Source: Cricetomys ansorgei (Eukaryota > Chordata > Mammalia > Rodentia > Nesomyidae). Taken from it: a stretch of 64,000 nt of DNA. Location: NCBI GenBank assembly GCA_026225945.1, contig JAMJFZ010001228.1, forward strand, positions 231,001 to 295,000. The letters are read 5' to 3'. Of this stretch, positions 47,543 to 63,100 are shown piece after piece. The stretch's first letter is position 1. Every line of letters begins with the position of its first letter. The translations under genes were made by a program, and so were the position numbers. The notes under the pieces were generated by a model that made no database searches, had not been told where the DNA came from, and saw nothing but the letters and a program-made list of their open reading frames with translations.

Positions 47543-50500
47543 CTGATACAAAAAAAGAGGGAGAAGAGGGATGGTGACATAAAATACAAACAATCCAAAG
47601 CTGTTTTATTCACATTTCCATTGATACAGTACAGACATCTATGTTTTATTTTTAGCTCAACAATGAAGTCTATGGGAGATATCTGTATTTCCTCCTTCAA
47701 TAACCAATTTTATTAATCTTTAATAATTTAATCTCCTCAATTCTGTAAGTCAAACCAGCCAAATCATACTGTCCATTTTTCTGATGACTTATTAAACCTT
47801 ATAAGAACACGATCACTTGCTAACTAATCATTTCTTTTATAAAAAACTTTATCAGTGACTTACAACCAAGAACAAATAGGACTTCCTTATTTGAAAACAG
47901 GAAAGAGTCTTAAGTTTAAAGAATCTTACAACAGAAAATGGAAAAATAGTGGAATATAAACCCTTACCCTCTTACATACACATTTACTCTACACTCTGAC
48001 TCATTTGAGAAAAGTTTTAACAATTCACATGACATTCTATGCCATGCAGAAATTACAGAATTAAATATTTCCTCCTATTCTTCATCAAGACTAAGGATGG
48101 CATTATCATCATCATCATTTTTTGAGACAGAGTTTCTCTGAGTAGCCCTGGCTATCCTGAACTTGCTCTGTAGACCAGGCTAGCCTCAAATTCACAGAAA
48201 TCTGCCTGCCTCTGCCTCCCAAGTGCTGGGATTAAAGATGTGTGCTACCACTGCTCGCTACTAAGAATATTATTGATCTTGTTGTCTTAACACCCGTAAT
48301 AAAGGCCTGTTGGCTAATCAGTTTTCATAGAAATCACCATTCACAAATCAGTGGAGCATAGGACTAGGTGTCTCCAGACAGAATAACAATAGCTTCCAGG
48401 GATGACAGATTTCCTACAATGCTGATTATAGACCCAAGATAAGTGAAGTGTAGTACAGCTGTAATCCTAGCACTTGGGAAGCAGAGGCAAGAGGATCACA
48501 GACAGTTCAAGGTCACAGACAGAGGTCAGCCTGAGATATATATATATATGAAACCCTGCATTATAAACACCCCACACCCTGCAAAAGTACAATTTGTTAG
48601 ATGGTGGTATAACTTCACCTTCTAGATAATATTTCCTGTTAACCTATTTTGAATATGCCATCAGAGTATGGTCTAAAGCTATCAGTGCTGTCTGTACAAA
48701 CAAATCTTTAATCTGCAATGAAAGTAAGGCCTCTTGGTTAAAGAATTAAAAATAAGTCTGAAGGCATCATTTTTATTTTCATTTTCTTGTTTTTTATTTC
48801 CCTTTTGGCTCAGGGTTTCACTATGTAGCCTAGAAAGGACTCAGACTCATAATACCCCTCCCTCAGGCTCTCAAGTGCCAGAGATTACTATGTGCCTCAA
48901 CACGTCTGGTTTATAGGCACCATTTTCAAGGAGTATCTAGTTCTGCAATGCGATTCTCTTCTGAATGACTCAGACAAGGCAATCAGCCAGTAGAACAGAA
49001 AAAATTCAGATTAAAATCCTCTATTCTCAGGTTCCTGTAAAGAAATTATGCAAGTCTATAAGCAACTAATGGCATAAACTATTGTAAAAGGCAAAACATG
49101 GCTAGCAAGAAGGGCAGATGTGGTGACACAGACCTTTAATCCCAGCACTTCCTACTAACAAGGAGTAAGGGAACACTGACATGACCTAGTGTTTACCAAC
49201 AGAGAAAACAAGAACACATACCTTTTCTCTGACTTGTTGGATGAGGCAGGATTTGAAGGCTCTGTGGATGTGGCTCTTGCTGAAGCTTGTGCAGGAGGAG
49301 GATTACTAAATAAAAAATTGCTAATTAGTCTCCATATGGCCAGAAATGGATAAAGCACCGTCCCGAGTAATGTCCAAATGTCTCCGCTAGAAGAGTGGAC
49401 AATGGATGTGGCTGGCCGTCCTGCCTAGAAATAAACAAATTAAAAATAAACAAGCAAGTAAACACTATATTAGCACAATCAAATCACACTTGGGTCTTAG
49501 ATGCTTCTTTTATCTTGAAATGTGACCCTATTGACTTTGTCTCAATTCAAGGAAGTAAAAATGATTATCTTTTACTCTAAGTGCTCATGAACTTCTGGGG
49601 ACTCTTAGGAATGCTTTTACTTTTTTTGCCCCAGGATAGGGTCTTACTATGTATCTGTGGCTGTCCTGGAACTCACTCTGCAGACCAGGCTGGCCTTGAA
49701 CTCACAAAGATCTGCCTGCCTCTGCCTCCCGTGCTGGGATTAAAGGTGTTCACCACTACACCTGGCTGCACCTTAAAAAAAAAAAATTTATGTGTATATG
49801 TATGTCTGTATGTATATGTGTGCGTCACATGTGTGCATGAGCCCACAGAAGTCAGAAGAGGGCATGGAACTGCCTGAAATTGGAATTACAGACAGCTGTG
49901 AGCCACCACGTGGGGATTAGAACCAACGCTGAGTCCTCTACAACAGCAGCGAGTGCTCTTAACTGCAGAGCCATCTCTCCAGCCCTTATTTATTTTTTTG
50001 AGACAAAAATCTCACAATGTAACTAGAACTCACTATGTGAACCAGGCTGGCCTTCAATTCACAGAGCTCCATCTGTTTCTGCCTCCTAAGCGCTAGAACT
50101 AAGGGGATATGCCACCACACCAGGCTGAATAAACAAAGATTTAATCTTCTTTTGTGTGTATGTTATGTATGTGTACTACAAGTGTGCCTGGTGCCCAGGG
50201 AAATCAGCTCGCCCAGAACTGGACAGCTGTGAGCAGCTATGTGCGTACTGGAAACTGAACCTGTGCCCTCTAGGAGAGCAGTAGGTTCTCTTAATTGCCA
50301 AGCCATCTTTCCAGCTCTGAACCAACTATTTTTAAGAAAAGTAAATAAACTTTGGCAATAAAATTAACAACTTTAATAATAAAAGTCTCATTAATCAAGA
50401 GAGAAAGGTTTTAAAAAAAACTAAACAAAAATAAGTAAAAGATTAAGATTTCAAATCTAATGTTGGGTGGTGGTGGTACAAGTCTTTAATTCCAGCACTT

Positions 50501-51080
50501 AGGAGACAGAGGCAGGTGGATCTCCGAGTTTGAGGTCAGCCTGGTCTTCACAGAAAAATTTCAAATCTAGTGAACACCACGAGATCCCGATTGCAGGGGT
50601 TTCAAGTGAGATGGCAGCTCTAGTTTAGACCAGGAAGACTATACTAACAAGGACAGAGGACAGGTAGGATCTTGGCAACGTCTTAGCATTTTGAGCCTCT
50701 TTTCTCCTTAAGAAATGAAAGTGCTATACTTATGGGTGTGGTGGCATGTGCCTTTAGTCCTGACATGAGAAGCAGAGGCAGCTGGATCTCTTTGAGTTCA
50801 AGACCAGTCTAGTCTACATAGTGAGACACTGTCCCCTCTGCCCCTCCAAAAAAAAGCAAGCTATATTTGAAGAATTAAATCAAATGTTATTTAAATGATT
50901 TGCTTATTTTTATTTTATGTGCATTGGTGTTTTGCCTACATGTATGTCTGTGTGAGGGTGTCAGATTACTTGGAGCTGGATTACAGACAGTTGTGAGCTA
51001 CCCTGTGGGTGCTGGGAGTTGAACCCAGGTCCTCTAGAAGAGCAACCTGTACTCTTAAAACCCCGAGCCATTTTTTCAGC

Positions 51081-51136
<56 letters not shown>

Positions 51137-54100
51137 TAGAGTCATAGGCTGAGTTCACAGATAAAACAACTCAATACTTGTTTTCCTCTGTTAATTTTTT
51201 TTGTATACAAAATAGTTGAAAATTCAAAGCCTCACAAAACAGCACCGCAAATTTATAAAGCACAGAATAAATGTATTATAAATTGATCTTATTTTGGTTA
51301 CTTTGTACTTTAATTACCAACAGCCTTTTCTCTTCTGCCAATCCTAAGAAATGACCAAGAATAGAACAGACAGAAAACCCAAAGAACAGAACACAAAACT
51401 GTATGCTTACTGGCAACAGAACCACTGAGGCACTGGGGGCGAGCTCCAGGTCCAGCAGCTTCTTCTTATAATCTTCTCTGGTAAATTCTCTCCTGGGAAA
51501 CATGGTTGCTAGCGAAAAATTACCATACGTGTTGCCAACAGTCTAAAACAGAGCAGTGAATTTTAAACCTTACAAAGGTGCCTTTAAAAAATAAGGTACT
51601 ACCAATATGAATCGGACGTCACTGTTATAATTAAAACTACTTTAATTTACAAAGTCCAATTAGATATAAATTTAAAAATTACTTAGAAAAACATGTTTAA
51701 ATAAAAAGAAGTTGAGAAATACCAAAACCAAATGGCTTAAAAAAGCCTTTGTAACATCTCAAATATGACCCTTGTCTTGCTTTATTATGACTGCTTCAAG
51801 TAAATGGAAGGCTATGTAGGAGAAAGAGATCTCTTCTGTGAGCTCAATGGTTGAAAAGTGCTTGCTGCCAAGCCTGACAGCCTGAGTTAGATCCCCAGCA
51901 TCTACATGATGGAGGGAAAGAACTGACTCTTCAAGGTGTCCTCTGAGCCCCAAGTGTCCATGGTAGGTATATGTCTAGTCCAGCTCTTACACAAAATAAA
52001 ATAATGTAAAACTTTTAATCTTTTGTTAAAGAACAGCAAAGGATCTATGTGTTGTGGAAGTTTACTTTTAGTTATGTACAAAATAATTGTTTCATGTACT
52101 GTTGGGTGAGGTGCTGCATAGGTCTTGGCATTTTGTATTGTCTGTAGGTGTTGGATTTCTGTGGGGGATGCTTATGATTGCTTATGGTCTGCACCTGAGG
52201 AGTTCTGAATCAATAAGAACACCTGAGCTCAGAAGCTCAGGGTTCCATGACAGTGGTTCCCTCTGTTGAGGTCTGGCAGGGTTTGCACCCATGAAAAATG
52301 CCTCCTTGTCATCCTTGGTGAGCCGCCACAGTGATGTACTACTACATCTATGGCTTAAAAATTTTCCTTTTCTTTTCTTTATTTCCTTTCCTCTCCTTCC
52401 CCATCCCAGCTCTCTCTCTCTCTCTCCCTTCCTTTTTTTTGACACAGGGTTTCTTTACATAGCCCTGGCTATCCCGGAACTCAAGATTAGACCAGGCTGG
52501 CCCTGAACTCATATGCCACTACACCTGGCTAAAAACAAAAATTTAAAGTTGGGTATGATAGCAGAGGCAAGAGGATCCCTGTGAGCTCAAAGCCAGCATG
52601 GTCTATATAACAAGTTCCAGGACAGCCAGGGTTACATAGTGAGACCCTGCTGTCAAAAGTTTTGTTTTGCCTCTTTTCTTCTTTAGAATCTTGTAGAGAA
52701 AGATAAAACTTCAGACTTTACAAATGTGGGTGCCTTAAAATTATTCAGTATAATTTTATTGCAGTGTAAGTTCCTGAATCTGAGAATATATGTGTGGTAT
52801 GGGTCAATGACCATTTATGTCTCAAGATGAAGAGGAAGCTCTCTTAAAGTTACATATAGGCATTCCATAGTGAAGGCGAGGTTTTAGTACACACTACTAT
52901 AGTAAAGCAGGTATCCCAGTAAAGCCACTCACAACTCACACAAACTTGGTTTCCCAGTGCACATAAAAGTTATATTTATACTCTACTGTAACTAAATTGG
53001 TAGTAGTAGTATCTCTAAAAAACAAACAAAAAAGATGGAGAAATGACTCAATGGTTAGGAACACTAGCTGCTCTTACAGAAGACCCAGGTGTGACTCTCA
53101 ACACCTACATGGCAGCTTGCAATCACCTTGAACTCCAATTCCAGAGGATCCAACACCCTCTTTTGGCCTCTGTGAGCACCAAAATACTCATGATACATAA
53201 AGTAAAAACTAAGTTAAAAACAAAGATGTTTAAAAAAATACCAAATGTATTTTTTTGTGGGTATGGTGACCCATGCCTTTCATCCCAGTACTTGGGAGGC
53301 AGAAACAGGTAGATCTTTGTGAATTCAAGGCCAGCCAAGTCTACACAGCCAAGTCCCAAGACAATCAAGACTATAGAGAGAGACCATGTCTCAAAAAAAC
53401 AAACAAACAATCAAACAAACATGACAGAGACATTAGCATCTGAAAGTAGATGGTCCTGTTCTATTCTCAGTGGTCAAAATACAAAACCAGCTGAGTTGTC
53501 CATCAAGATATGAATAGATAGAGAAAATGTGATATACATACTCAATTTTATTCAACAGAAGAATAAAAAAGAACAAAATTATGTCATTTGTGGGAAAATA
53601 GATGGAACTGGAGATTATATAAAGCAAAATAAGTCAGTCAATTACTATAGCCTTCTTGTATATGGAACCCAGATTTTTATATACACGAGTGTATACATGA
53701 ATATATACACACAAAACATGTATGACTAAAAAGTATAAGGGTACTACTGACGTAAAGAAAGACCAGTAGGACTCAGGGGAGAGAAGGAGTGAGAGAATAA
53801 ATGGTTAGTGGATATGCACATGGAAATGTTCTATAAAATACTGTGTCATAATTAAAGCTCATTATTTTGTACACTAATCTAAAAACTAAACAACATGTGG
53901 TGTTTGACATAAAAAGTGAAATGTAAAAAAAAAATTATCAAGCAATGGACTGGTGAGATGGCTCAGTGACTAAAACTATTTGTCAAATGTAAACTGATGA
54001 CTTGAGTTTGTTTCTTGGAATTCACTGTGAAAGCAGAGAACCAACTCCTGAAACTTGTCCTCAACACACATGTGCACCTACATTTACACTCAAACATCAG

Positions 54101-57100
54101 ACACACACAAGTCACAAATGAAAATAAAATAGGAAAAATAGTATCCTTAGAATATGATGAAACAGGATTTGCCTTTGTATTAAGGAAAATAATGGTCCTG
54201 TGAGTTTTTATTAACATATGTATCCGGAGATATGATCTCAATGTGTAGACTGAGCCATTCCAGATTTTTAATAAGAAATTCTGATAACAATCCAAGTATG
54301 TGTTGGTGAGTCATTAGCTTAAGTTTTCCAAATGCTAGTGGAGATCCCAGCTACATAAAAGGCACACTGCCCCTTTACTGCTTGTTTTGCAGCACTGTGT
54401 GGCAGTGTGGGGAGGCATGTGTCTTCCACGGCAAACTGGGGCTCAGAGGACAACTTGAAGAGTCAGTTCTTTCCTTCCACCATGTAGATCCTGGGGACCT
54501 AAGCTTTGTGAGGCTTGGCAGCAAGCACTTTTTTTTTCTTTTGGTTTTTCAAGACAGGGTCTCTCTGTTGTAACCCTGGCTATCATGAAGTTCACTCTGT
54601 AGACCAGGCTGGCCTCAAACTCACAGAGATCCACCTGCTTCTGCCTCCAGAGTGCTGGGATTAAAGGGGTACACCACCACCACTCGGTGGCAGCAAGCAC
54701 TTTTAACCACACTGAGCCACCTAGCTGGTCCACAGAAGAGTGATCTTTTTCCCACATAGTGCCCACTAACATGTAGCAGTCATAATAAAGCAAGGCAGAG
54801 GAAGTCTTGTGTCGTCCTCAAGACGACAAAGCAATGAAACAACGATCTGGGGTGGGTTCTGCAGCTCTTGAGGCGTCCTCCCTGGTGACTCAACATGATG
54901 GAAAGACTATTTTGAGGAGTAGTTTGGTGAAAAGGTCTGAATCCAACCAATATCCTACCTCTCTAATTTTAACCATGAAGTTATGTGATGAGTACTGGTA
55001 TATACAAAGAGCTTAGATACTAAGGGATGATTTATAGCCAGAATCCACTTGAGTCAGGACTAAGAGAAAAAGTACTGGACATTACTCCTATCTTCCTATG
55101 TTATATCAAGTTTCAAATCCCACACACTTTTGAAGTAAATTCCTGATCTTTTGCCTTGGCCAACAGAAAAATGGCTAGGCTCTAATCAACCTTCAGGAAA
55201 CAAAGAGAAACCATTTCCTTTCTTGCATAGACAATTCCTCAGATCAGACGTGTAGGAGACCACTTGAGTTTCATTCTCTTTGTTGAACATGCTAATAGAA
55301 ATTTCCTGAGCCTACTATATACTGTCACCATGTATAATACAACCAGAACTCCCTCCATCTCAAGACTATCTCCTGTCATTTTTCTGGAGCTAAGTCAAAA
55401 TGTATCTACATACTTCAAATTCCCTTGCAAGATTTTAATAACCTACACATTTGTCTTTATGAATTCACCTGTGCAGCAAATTGCCTTGCTTCTTCTAAAG
55501 GAGCATCAGAAGGAAACTGATTTGTAAAGGAAGAACCATCAGGCAACCGGAACTGAATTCTTGCAATGGTGCTATGAAAAAAAAAAAAAAAAGTGAAGAT
55601 GAAGTCAGCAACATCACCTACAGATTCACAAACAGTGACATTACCTATCAAAGGGCTGCTGACACAGCTCAGTGGCTCAGGACACTTGCTCCCAAGTTTG
55701 ATGGTGTGAATTTGATAGTCATGGTGGAGAAGAGAACTGACTCCCCCAAGCTGTCACCTGACCTCCACACATGTACCACAGCATGCTGCTTTTATCGCCA
55801 TATAGGGTTGTGGGTTTTTTTGTTTGTTTTTTTTCCCTTTTGAAATCAGTTGAGAGTATATAAATGTTCTTTTTTAGGCAGGTAAAGATGGCTCAGCAAC
55901 TAAAATACTTGCCATGCAAGCCTGTCAACCTGTAATCCTATCATTTAAGAGGCTAAAACAGGAAGATCACAAGTTAGAGGCAAGCATGGGCTACCTTTTC
56001 GAAACTTTTCGAAAAATCAAAACAAGGGTCTGGTACATTGAGGAAGGAGAGAATTCCTGAAAGCTGTTGATTCAAGTTCACATGGACACTGTGATACATA
56101 TACAACCCCACCTCACACCCAAAACAATAAACAGAACCATGTAGCTATCACACTAATAGTAGGGCATTTCATCCACTTTGATAAGCCCATTGGTTATCAC
56201 TCCCATTCCTCTTCCAGACTCCAGTAACCACAATCTGATCTGCCTAGTTGGGACCTTTCATCTAAAAGATGATCATATTATATGTGATCTTTCAAACAGC
56301 ATTGTTTTGAAAATTCGTCCAATAACCTATCAGTTCCTGAGTTTTTTATTGCTGAATCTATTCCCAAACTCATTAAATTTGTGATCACATTTTGGCGTTT
56401 CTGAATGCTATGAGTATTCATGTACACATGGACAGGTTTTTATGTAGACATATTTTTTATCCCTGCACTGGCTAGTTTTGTGTCAACTTGACACAAGTGA
56501 GAGTCATCAGCCTCAAGTGAGAAAATGACTCCATAAGATCCAGCTGTAAGGCATTTTTTAAATTAGTGATCAGTGGAGGCCCAGCCCATTGTAAGTGGTG
56601 CTATCCCAGGGCTGGTGGTCCTGGGTTCTATAAGAAAGCAGGCTGAGCAAACCACGAGGAGTAAACCAATAAAGAGCACTTCTCCATGTTCTCTGCATCA
56701 GCTCTTGACTTCAGGTTCCTGCCAGGTTTGAGTCTCTGTTCTGACTTCTTTTGATGATGAACTGTAGTGTGGAAGTATAAGCCAAAAAACCCTTTTCTCC
56801 CCAAGTTGCTTTGGTCATGGTGTTTCATCACAGCAATAGTAAACCTAAGACAGTGCTCTTGATATATATTTGAGTGCTGGGCCACCTGGAAACTCCATGT
56901 TTAGTATTCTGAGGAACTGCCAAATACTTTTTACAAGCCACTGATAATGCAGAGAGACTCCAAATTCCCTCCTTCCTCACCCACACTTGGTATTGTCATT
57001 ATTGTATCTTCTCTCTCCCTCTCTCTCTTTCTTTTTTTTCCAACACAGGGTTTCTCTGTTGTAACTCTGCTGTTCTGGAACTCACTCTGTAGACCAGGGA

Positions 57101-60100
57101 GGCCTCTGGGAGTGCTGGGATTAAAGGCGTGCACCACCACTGCCCAGCCTTTATTGTATTTTATTGACACAGGGTCTCACTGTGTAGATGCTTCCTAGCA
57201 CTTGCTGTTCTGGTTTGAATTCACAGAGGTCAGTTTGCCTCTGCCTCAGCGTTGGGATTAAAGGCATGGGTCATCATGAACAAACTGTTATTGCCTTTTA
57301 AAATTGAATTGGATGTGTGAAATACAATTTTTTGGATTGTTTATTTTGTGAGATAGTTTCACTATGCAGTGCAGGCTGGAATAGTTTTACTAGTTCAGGC
57401 TGGACTGGAACTTGATATATAACCCAAGCAGCCGTCAAACTTGTTGTCTTGATTGAGATTCTCAAGGGTTAGAATTACAGGCCTATGCCACACCTGGCTT
57501 GCTTATGGCCATTTCTATGTTCTTCTTTAGAGAAATAACTAATCCTTTCCCCATACAAGAGTTGGGTTATCTTTTCATTGCTAAACTATACAAATGATTT
57601 TTAAAGTCTGGGTACAAATTCCTTATCAAATATATATTTTGAAGTATTTTCTCCAATTCCATAAAAATTTTAGGATTAAAAATTCTGTAAAATTCAGGAA
57701 TGGAGAGATGTCTCAGCAGTTAAGAGAACCCATTGCTCTTGCAGAGGACCCAAGTTTAGACCCAGCTGCCAGAGTTGTTGAGTTGCCTTAACAATAGCTT
57801 CAAGGCATCCAGCCAACATCATCTTTCTGGACTCCATGGAAGTTCCTTTTTAGATTAAGAAAAGATTGAATTTGTATGTTTGTGGAGAATGTATGCAAAT
57901 ATGTATGTGCAGAGACCAGGAGAAGGCACAGGATGTCCTTCTGTCACTCTACCTATTCCATTGAGCTAATTCCTTATCTTGGGGCATATATCACCTTAGC
58001 CATGCTGAAGTCAGCAAGGGCTAGCCATCCTCCTGCTCCTCTACTCTTGGAGCTGGGTTACAGACATATGGTGGACTCCTGGCTTGGTGCATGGGTGCTG
58101 GGGTCTCAACTCCAGTCCTTATGATTGCACAGTGAGCACACCTAACTGATGAGCCATCTCCCATCTCCTGGTATACTCTCTTAATACTACCTTTTTACTG
58201 TATAGGACTTATCCTTTGTTAAACTTATCAAATATTTCTTGCAATTAAAAAAAATTAATTATTTTTATTTTTTTAAAACTTATTGTAATTTATTTATGTA
58301 TATGTGTGTGTGAATGTATACCCATATATATATAAATGCCTTTGGAAGCCAGAAGTAGGTGTTAGATCCTCTGGACAAGAGTTACAGGTGGTTTTAAGTT
58401 GCCTGATGTGGGTGTTAGAAGCTGAATTCATTAGGTCCTCTGCAAGAGCAGCAACTGTGCTTAAACTCTGAGCCATTTCTCTCACCCTTCTGAGAAATCA
58501 AAATTTTAAAAAAGTACTTTTTTGAGACCGGGTCTCACCCTGTAGCCCTGGCAGGACTGGAGCTCACTATGTAAACCATGCTTACAGAGATCTTATCTCC
58601 CACACAAGTGCTGGGATTAAAGGTATGCACCACCATCCCCAGCCATAATACTTGATTATGAAAGTTAACAATCATTCCATATCAAAAAACACATAAATAC
58701 TAACCAGGAGCTGGGTTTGGTGGCACACATCTTTAAACCTAGCAGTTTGGAGGTGGAGGCAGAGGCAGGTGGATCTCTTCAAGGTCTGCCTGCTCTACAT
58801 AGATGAGTTTCAGGCTAGCTAGGGCAATATAGGGAGATTTCTGTCTCAAAATAAATAACAAAAATAAATACTAACCAGCCCCAGATGCATAGTTATTTCA
58901 GGGTGAAGTAAAGGAAGAAGTACCTTCTGTCTCGTGCAGAAGACTCCTTATTGACTTCTGCTTCTGCCTGTTTGGCCAGCAAGGCAGCAGCTTTGGCTGC
59001 CTCTACTTCCTTGGTTTTTGCAAAACGAGCAGCTCTTTCTGCACGATCCTTTGAAATGAAAGGATTAGACACATTAGACACATTACTTCTCACTGTCAGA
59101 ATCTACACACTTCTAAACACAAGGAATAAACACAAATAAATACATGAAATCCCTTAAGTTCACATGCAAACTTTACACATTTAAGATCTGAGAGGCTTTT
59201 TTTTTGTTTTGTTTTTTTTCTTCATTTACATAAAAAAATGAATTGGCTCCATATCCAGGAACAAAGTCTGGCACAAAGCTGACATTTAATGAGTGCCTGT
59301 TGAATGACCACATGAATAAACAATATTCAGGCAGGGATACTTTTCATATGTATATAATAGCTTAGTTTAAAAAGTAACTGGTGGGCTAGATAAATGGATG
59401 TTTCAGAGCACTGATTATTCTTTCAGAGGACTGGGGTTGCCAGCACCAACGTGGCAGCTAACAAACCTCTTAACTCCAATCCCAGAGGACCCCAACACCT
59501 TCTTCTGGCCTCTGTAAGCACTGCATGCATGTGGTATACATACATACACATAGAAAAAATACGCATATACATAAAATAAAAAATGAAAAAGAGAAAAGCG
59601 GCTGGGACAAAACTATCCTAAACCTTGAGTTGTGCCTAAACCTTTTAAAAGTCTCTCCCTCAAAAATAATGTTTTTCTGGAAACTGCAAACTAATAAATT
59701 CTTAGTTTGTTTTCTAGAGTTTTTTTTTTTTTTTTAAGACAAGATTTCGCTGGGTGGCTCTGGCTGGCTATGACTCCCTTTGTAGACCAGGCTGGCCTTG
59801 ACCTCATAGAGCTCCATCTGCATGCCTTCTGAGTGCCAGGGTTAAAGGCATGTACCACCAAGCCCAGCTAGAAAGTCTTTTAAAGCTTTTTGTTTGTTTT
59901 TCAAGACAGGGTCTCTGTGTAGTCCTGGCTGTCCTAGAACTCACTCTGTAGACCAGGCTGGCCTCAAACTCACAGAGATCTGCCTCCCTCTGCCTCCCGA
60001 GTGCTGGGACTAAAGGCGTGCACCACCACCATGGCCAAAGCTGCCTTTCTTAGAAAATGCTTAATAACCTGGGAGATGGGGTGGCACATGCCTTTAACCT

Positions 60101-63100
60101 TAGCACTTGGGGGATCTCTGTGAGTTTGAGGCTAGCCTGGTCTATATATCAAGTTCCATGGCAGCCATGGCTATACTATAAGACTTAGTCTCAAAAATAA
60201 TGTAACACGGAGAAAATAACTTTAAAATTATTTTGGGTGGCTGGAAAAATGGCTCAGTGGTTAAGAGCACTTGCTGTTCTTCCAAAGAAGAGTTCAGTTC
60301 CTAACACATGTCAAGAGGCTCACAACCATCTAGAACTCCAGTTTCAGGGGATTAGATATCTCTGGTCTCTGAGGATACCTACACTCTCGTGTACATGTCC
60401 ACATGCAGACACACACACAGCTACATAATTAAACACACACATCTACATATAATTAAACAAAAACACATGCACAAAAAAACAGAACAAAACAAACAAACAA
60501 ACAAACAAACAAACAAGCAAACCATCTTGGTTTACCAAGATAGATTCAAAGGAAAAAGCACTTTTTATATATATAAGCCTGGTGACCTTAATTTGAGCCC
60601 CAGAACTCATACAAAGGTTGAAGGAGAGAGCTGACTGCACAAAGTTGTCCTCTGACCTCCAAATGTGTCACATACACACACACACACACCCAAAAAACAA
60701 AATCAAAAACAACCCCCCAAAAAAGAACCAAAAACCTCAAATTAAAAACATCCCCCTAAACCTCCCCTAAACAAAACTAACACCAAACAACAACCCCCCC
60801 CAAACCAAAAGAATCAACAATTTCTTTTATGGCGGTCGAGAGATGGATGGCTCATTGGCCCTTGTCAATCTTGCATAGGATCTGGGTTCAATTCCTAGCA
60901 CTGACATAGTGGCTTACAACCATCCATAAACAATGCTCTCTTCTAGTGTCTGAGGGCACTAGGCATGCAGATAGTGTAATACATTCATGAAGGTGAAACA
61001 CGTATACATGTGAAATAAATAAGTCTTTTTTGTTTGTTTTTTTGAGACAGGGTTTCTTGATTGTAAGTCTGGCTGTCCTGGAACTCACTCTGTAGACCAG
61101 GCTGGCTTTGAACTCACAGAGATCCACCTGCCTCTGCCTCCTGAGTGCTGGGATTAAAAGTGTACATCACCATTGCCTGGCTGTGAAATAAATAAATCTT
61201 AAGAAAAAAATTCTTTTCATTATTAAAATGTGCTATTGTGTGTACCTTTGGTAAAGACTGAAAAGCTATATTGTATGAAGAATAGTATCACAAATGCCAT
61301 GGAATCAAGCATTTAAAATAAAAGACAGTGGCTTACTTCTGTAATCCCAGCACTTAGCAGGCTCAGCCAAGAGAATCCCAAGTTCAGGGATGGTCTTGGC
61401 TGTACAGCAAGGTGCTGTCTCAGAATGAATGGATGGAGTTCACAACAAAGCTCACCAAGGCAATCTGCTGCTTGATGCGCTCTCGAGCTGCTCTATCTTC
61501 AGCCTTCTCTCGGCTTCTTTCTTCTAACATTCTTTTGGTTAATTCTTCTTCTTGTTTTCTTTTATAATCCAACATTTCCTTCCCAGTTTTTCTCCTTTCA
61601 ATTTCCTTCTTAATCTCTCTCTGAATCAAAGAAAAGTTTTATGAATCAGAATAATATTTTGGTGTCAGGAAAGCTGATGATAGAATGCGGTTAAAAGAAC
61701 AGAACTTCATAAAATGTCTTCTGGAGAGATGGCTCAGTGAGCACAGGTAACTTTACTCACCAAAGTTTATACTACAGACTCAGATTAATAGAAAGAGAGA
61801 ACAGATTGCTCCAAGTTGTCCAATTCCCACATATATGCCATGGCATATGTGTGTGGGTGTGTACACACGCACACATACACACACAAATAAAAAGTCATTT
61901 TAAAAAAGGAGTTGAAGAGATGACTCAGCTTTTAAGTACACCAGCTGTTCTTTCTGAGGACTTAGATTTAATTCCCAATACCCACAGGGCAGCTCACAAC
62001 TGTCTGTAACTCCAGTTCCAGAGGATCTGATGTTCTCTTCTGGCCTCCACAGGCACCAGGCATGCACATGGTGCACAGATATGCATGCAGGCAAAGCACC
62101 CATACACATAAAATAATTACAAAAATAATTTTATTGACAGCATGATTAAGGATCAAATGTCTATCATATAGTGTCCTCAGTGTAATCTGTAGCCAAGCAG
62201 AGTTACAAGTCTTTAGTTTCTAGAGCAGTGGTTCTCAACTTCCCTAATGCTGCAACTCTTTATTACAGTTCCTCATGTTGTGGTGACTTCCAACCATAAA
62301 ATTATTTTTGTTGCTACTTCACGACTGTAATTGTGCTATTGAGTGGTGCTTCAGTTCCTAAAACCATAAATATGTGCTGTCCGATGATTGAGAGCCGCAG
62401 GTTGAGAGCCTTTATTCTACAGTAAATGTGTTACCCTCCAAGGACAATATGGCAATCAATTATTTGGCTTGGAAAAAAAAAAAAAAAAAAAGAGAGAGAG
62501 AGCCCAAAAAGATGGGGTACAATTACTGTGAGAAAGATGATGAGTACACCAGAATGCAACACTGTTAGTTAAAAATTTCAGGAGGCTATCTAGAAAATGG
62601 ACTTTCCTCCAATCTAGCAATTTTAGATCAACATCCTTTAGATACTTAGTATGAAAGACTCGCTGCACAGAAAAAAAAGATTATCCAGTTATTCCTATTA
62701 ATTAAAAAATAAGAAAATAAACAGCTGGGCATGATATTCCATTGCAACTCTAAGATTTCTGGGCCAGCATAGACTACACAGCAAGACACTGTCTCCAACA
62801 AACAGACAAACAGCCAAGATCCTAAAATGTATACAGTATAATCTGAATGCAGAGAACATAATTTTTTTCACTACAACACAACACTGGGTTATAAGAACAT
62901 CACCCTAGGTCTGCTAAATTGGACAACAAATATTCGCCCAAGTAACAGAGAGTGAAACAATGCTAAGTGTGAGCTCTACCTGTTCTTCTTCCTTCCTTTT
63001 CTCTTCTCTCCTTTCTTCAAGTTTTTTTGTTAGTCTGTTTAAAAAAACAAAATTCCAAGATAGATTCTATTATTCAAAACACAATTAAGAATTTTATGCA

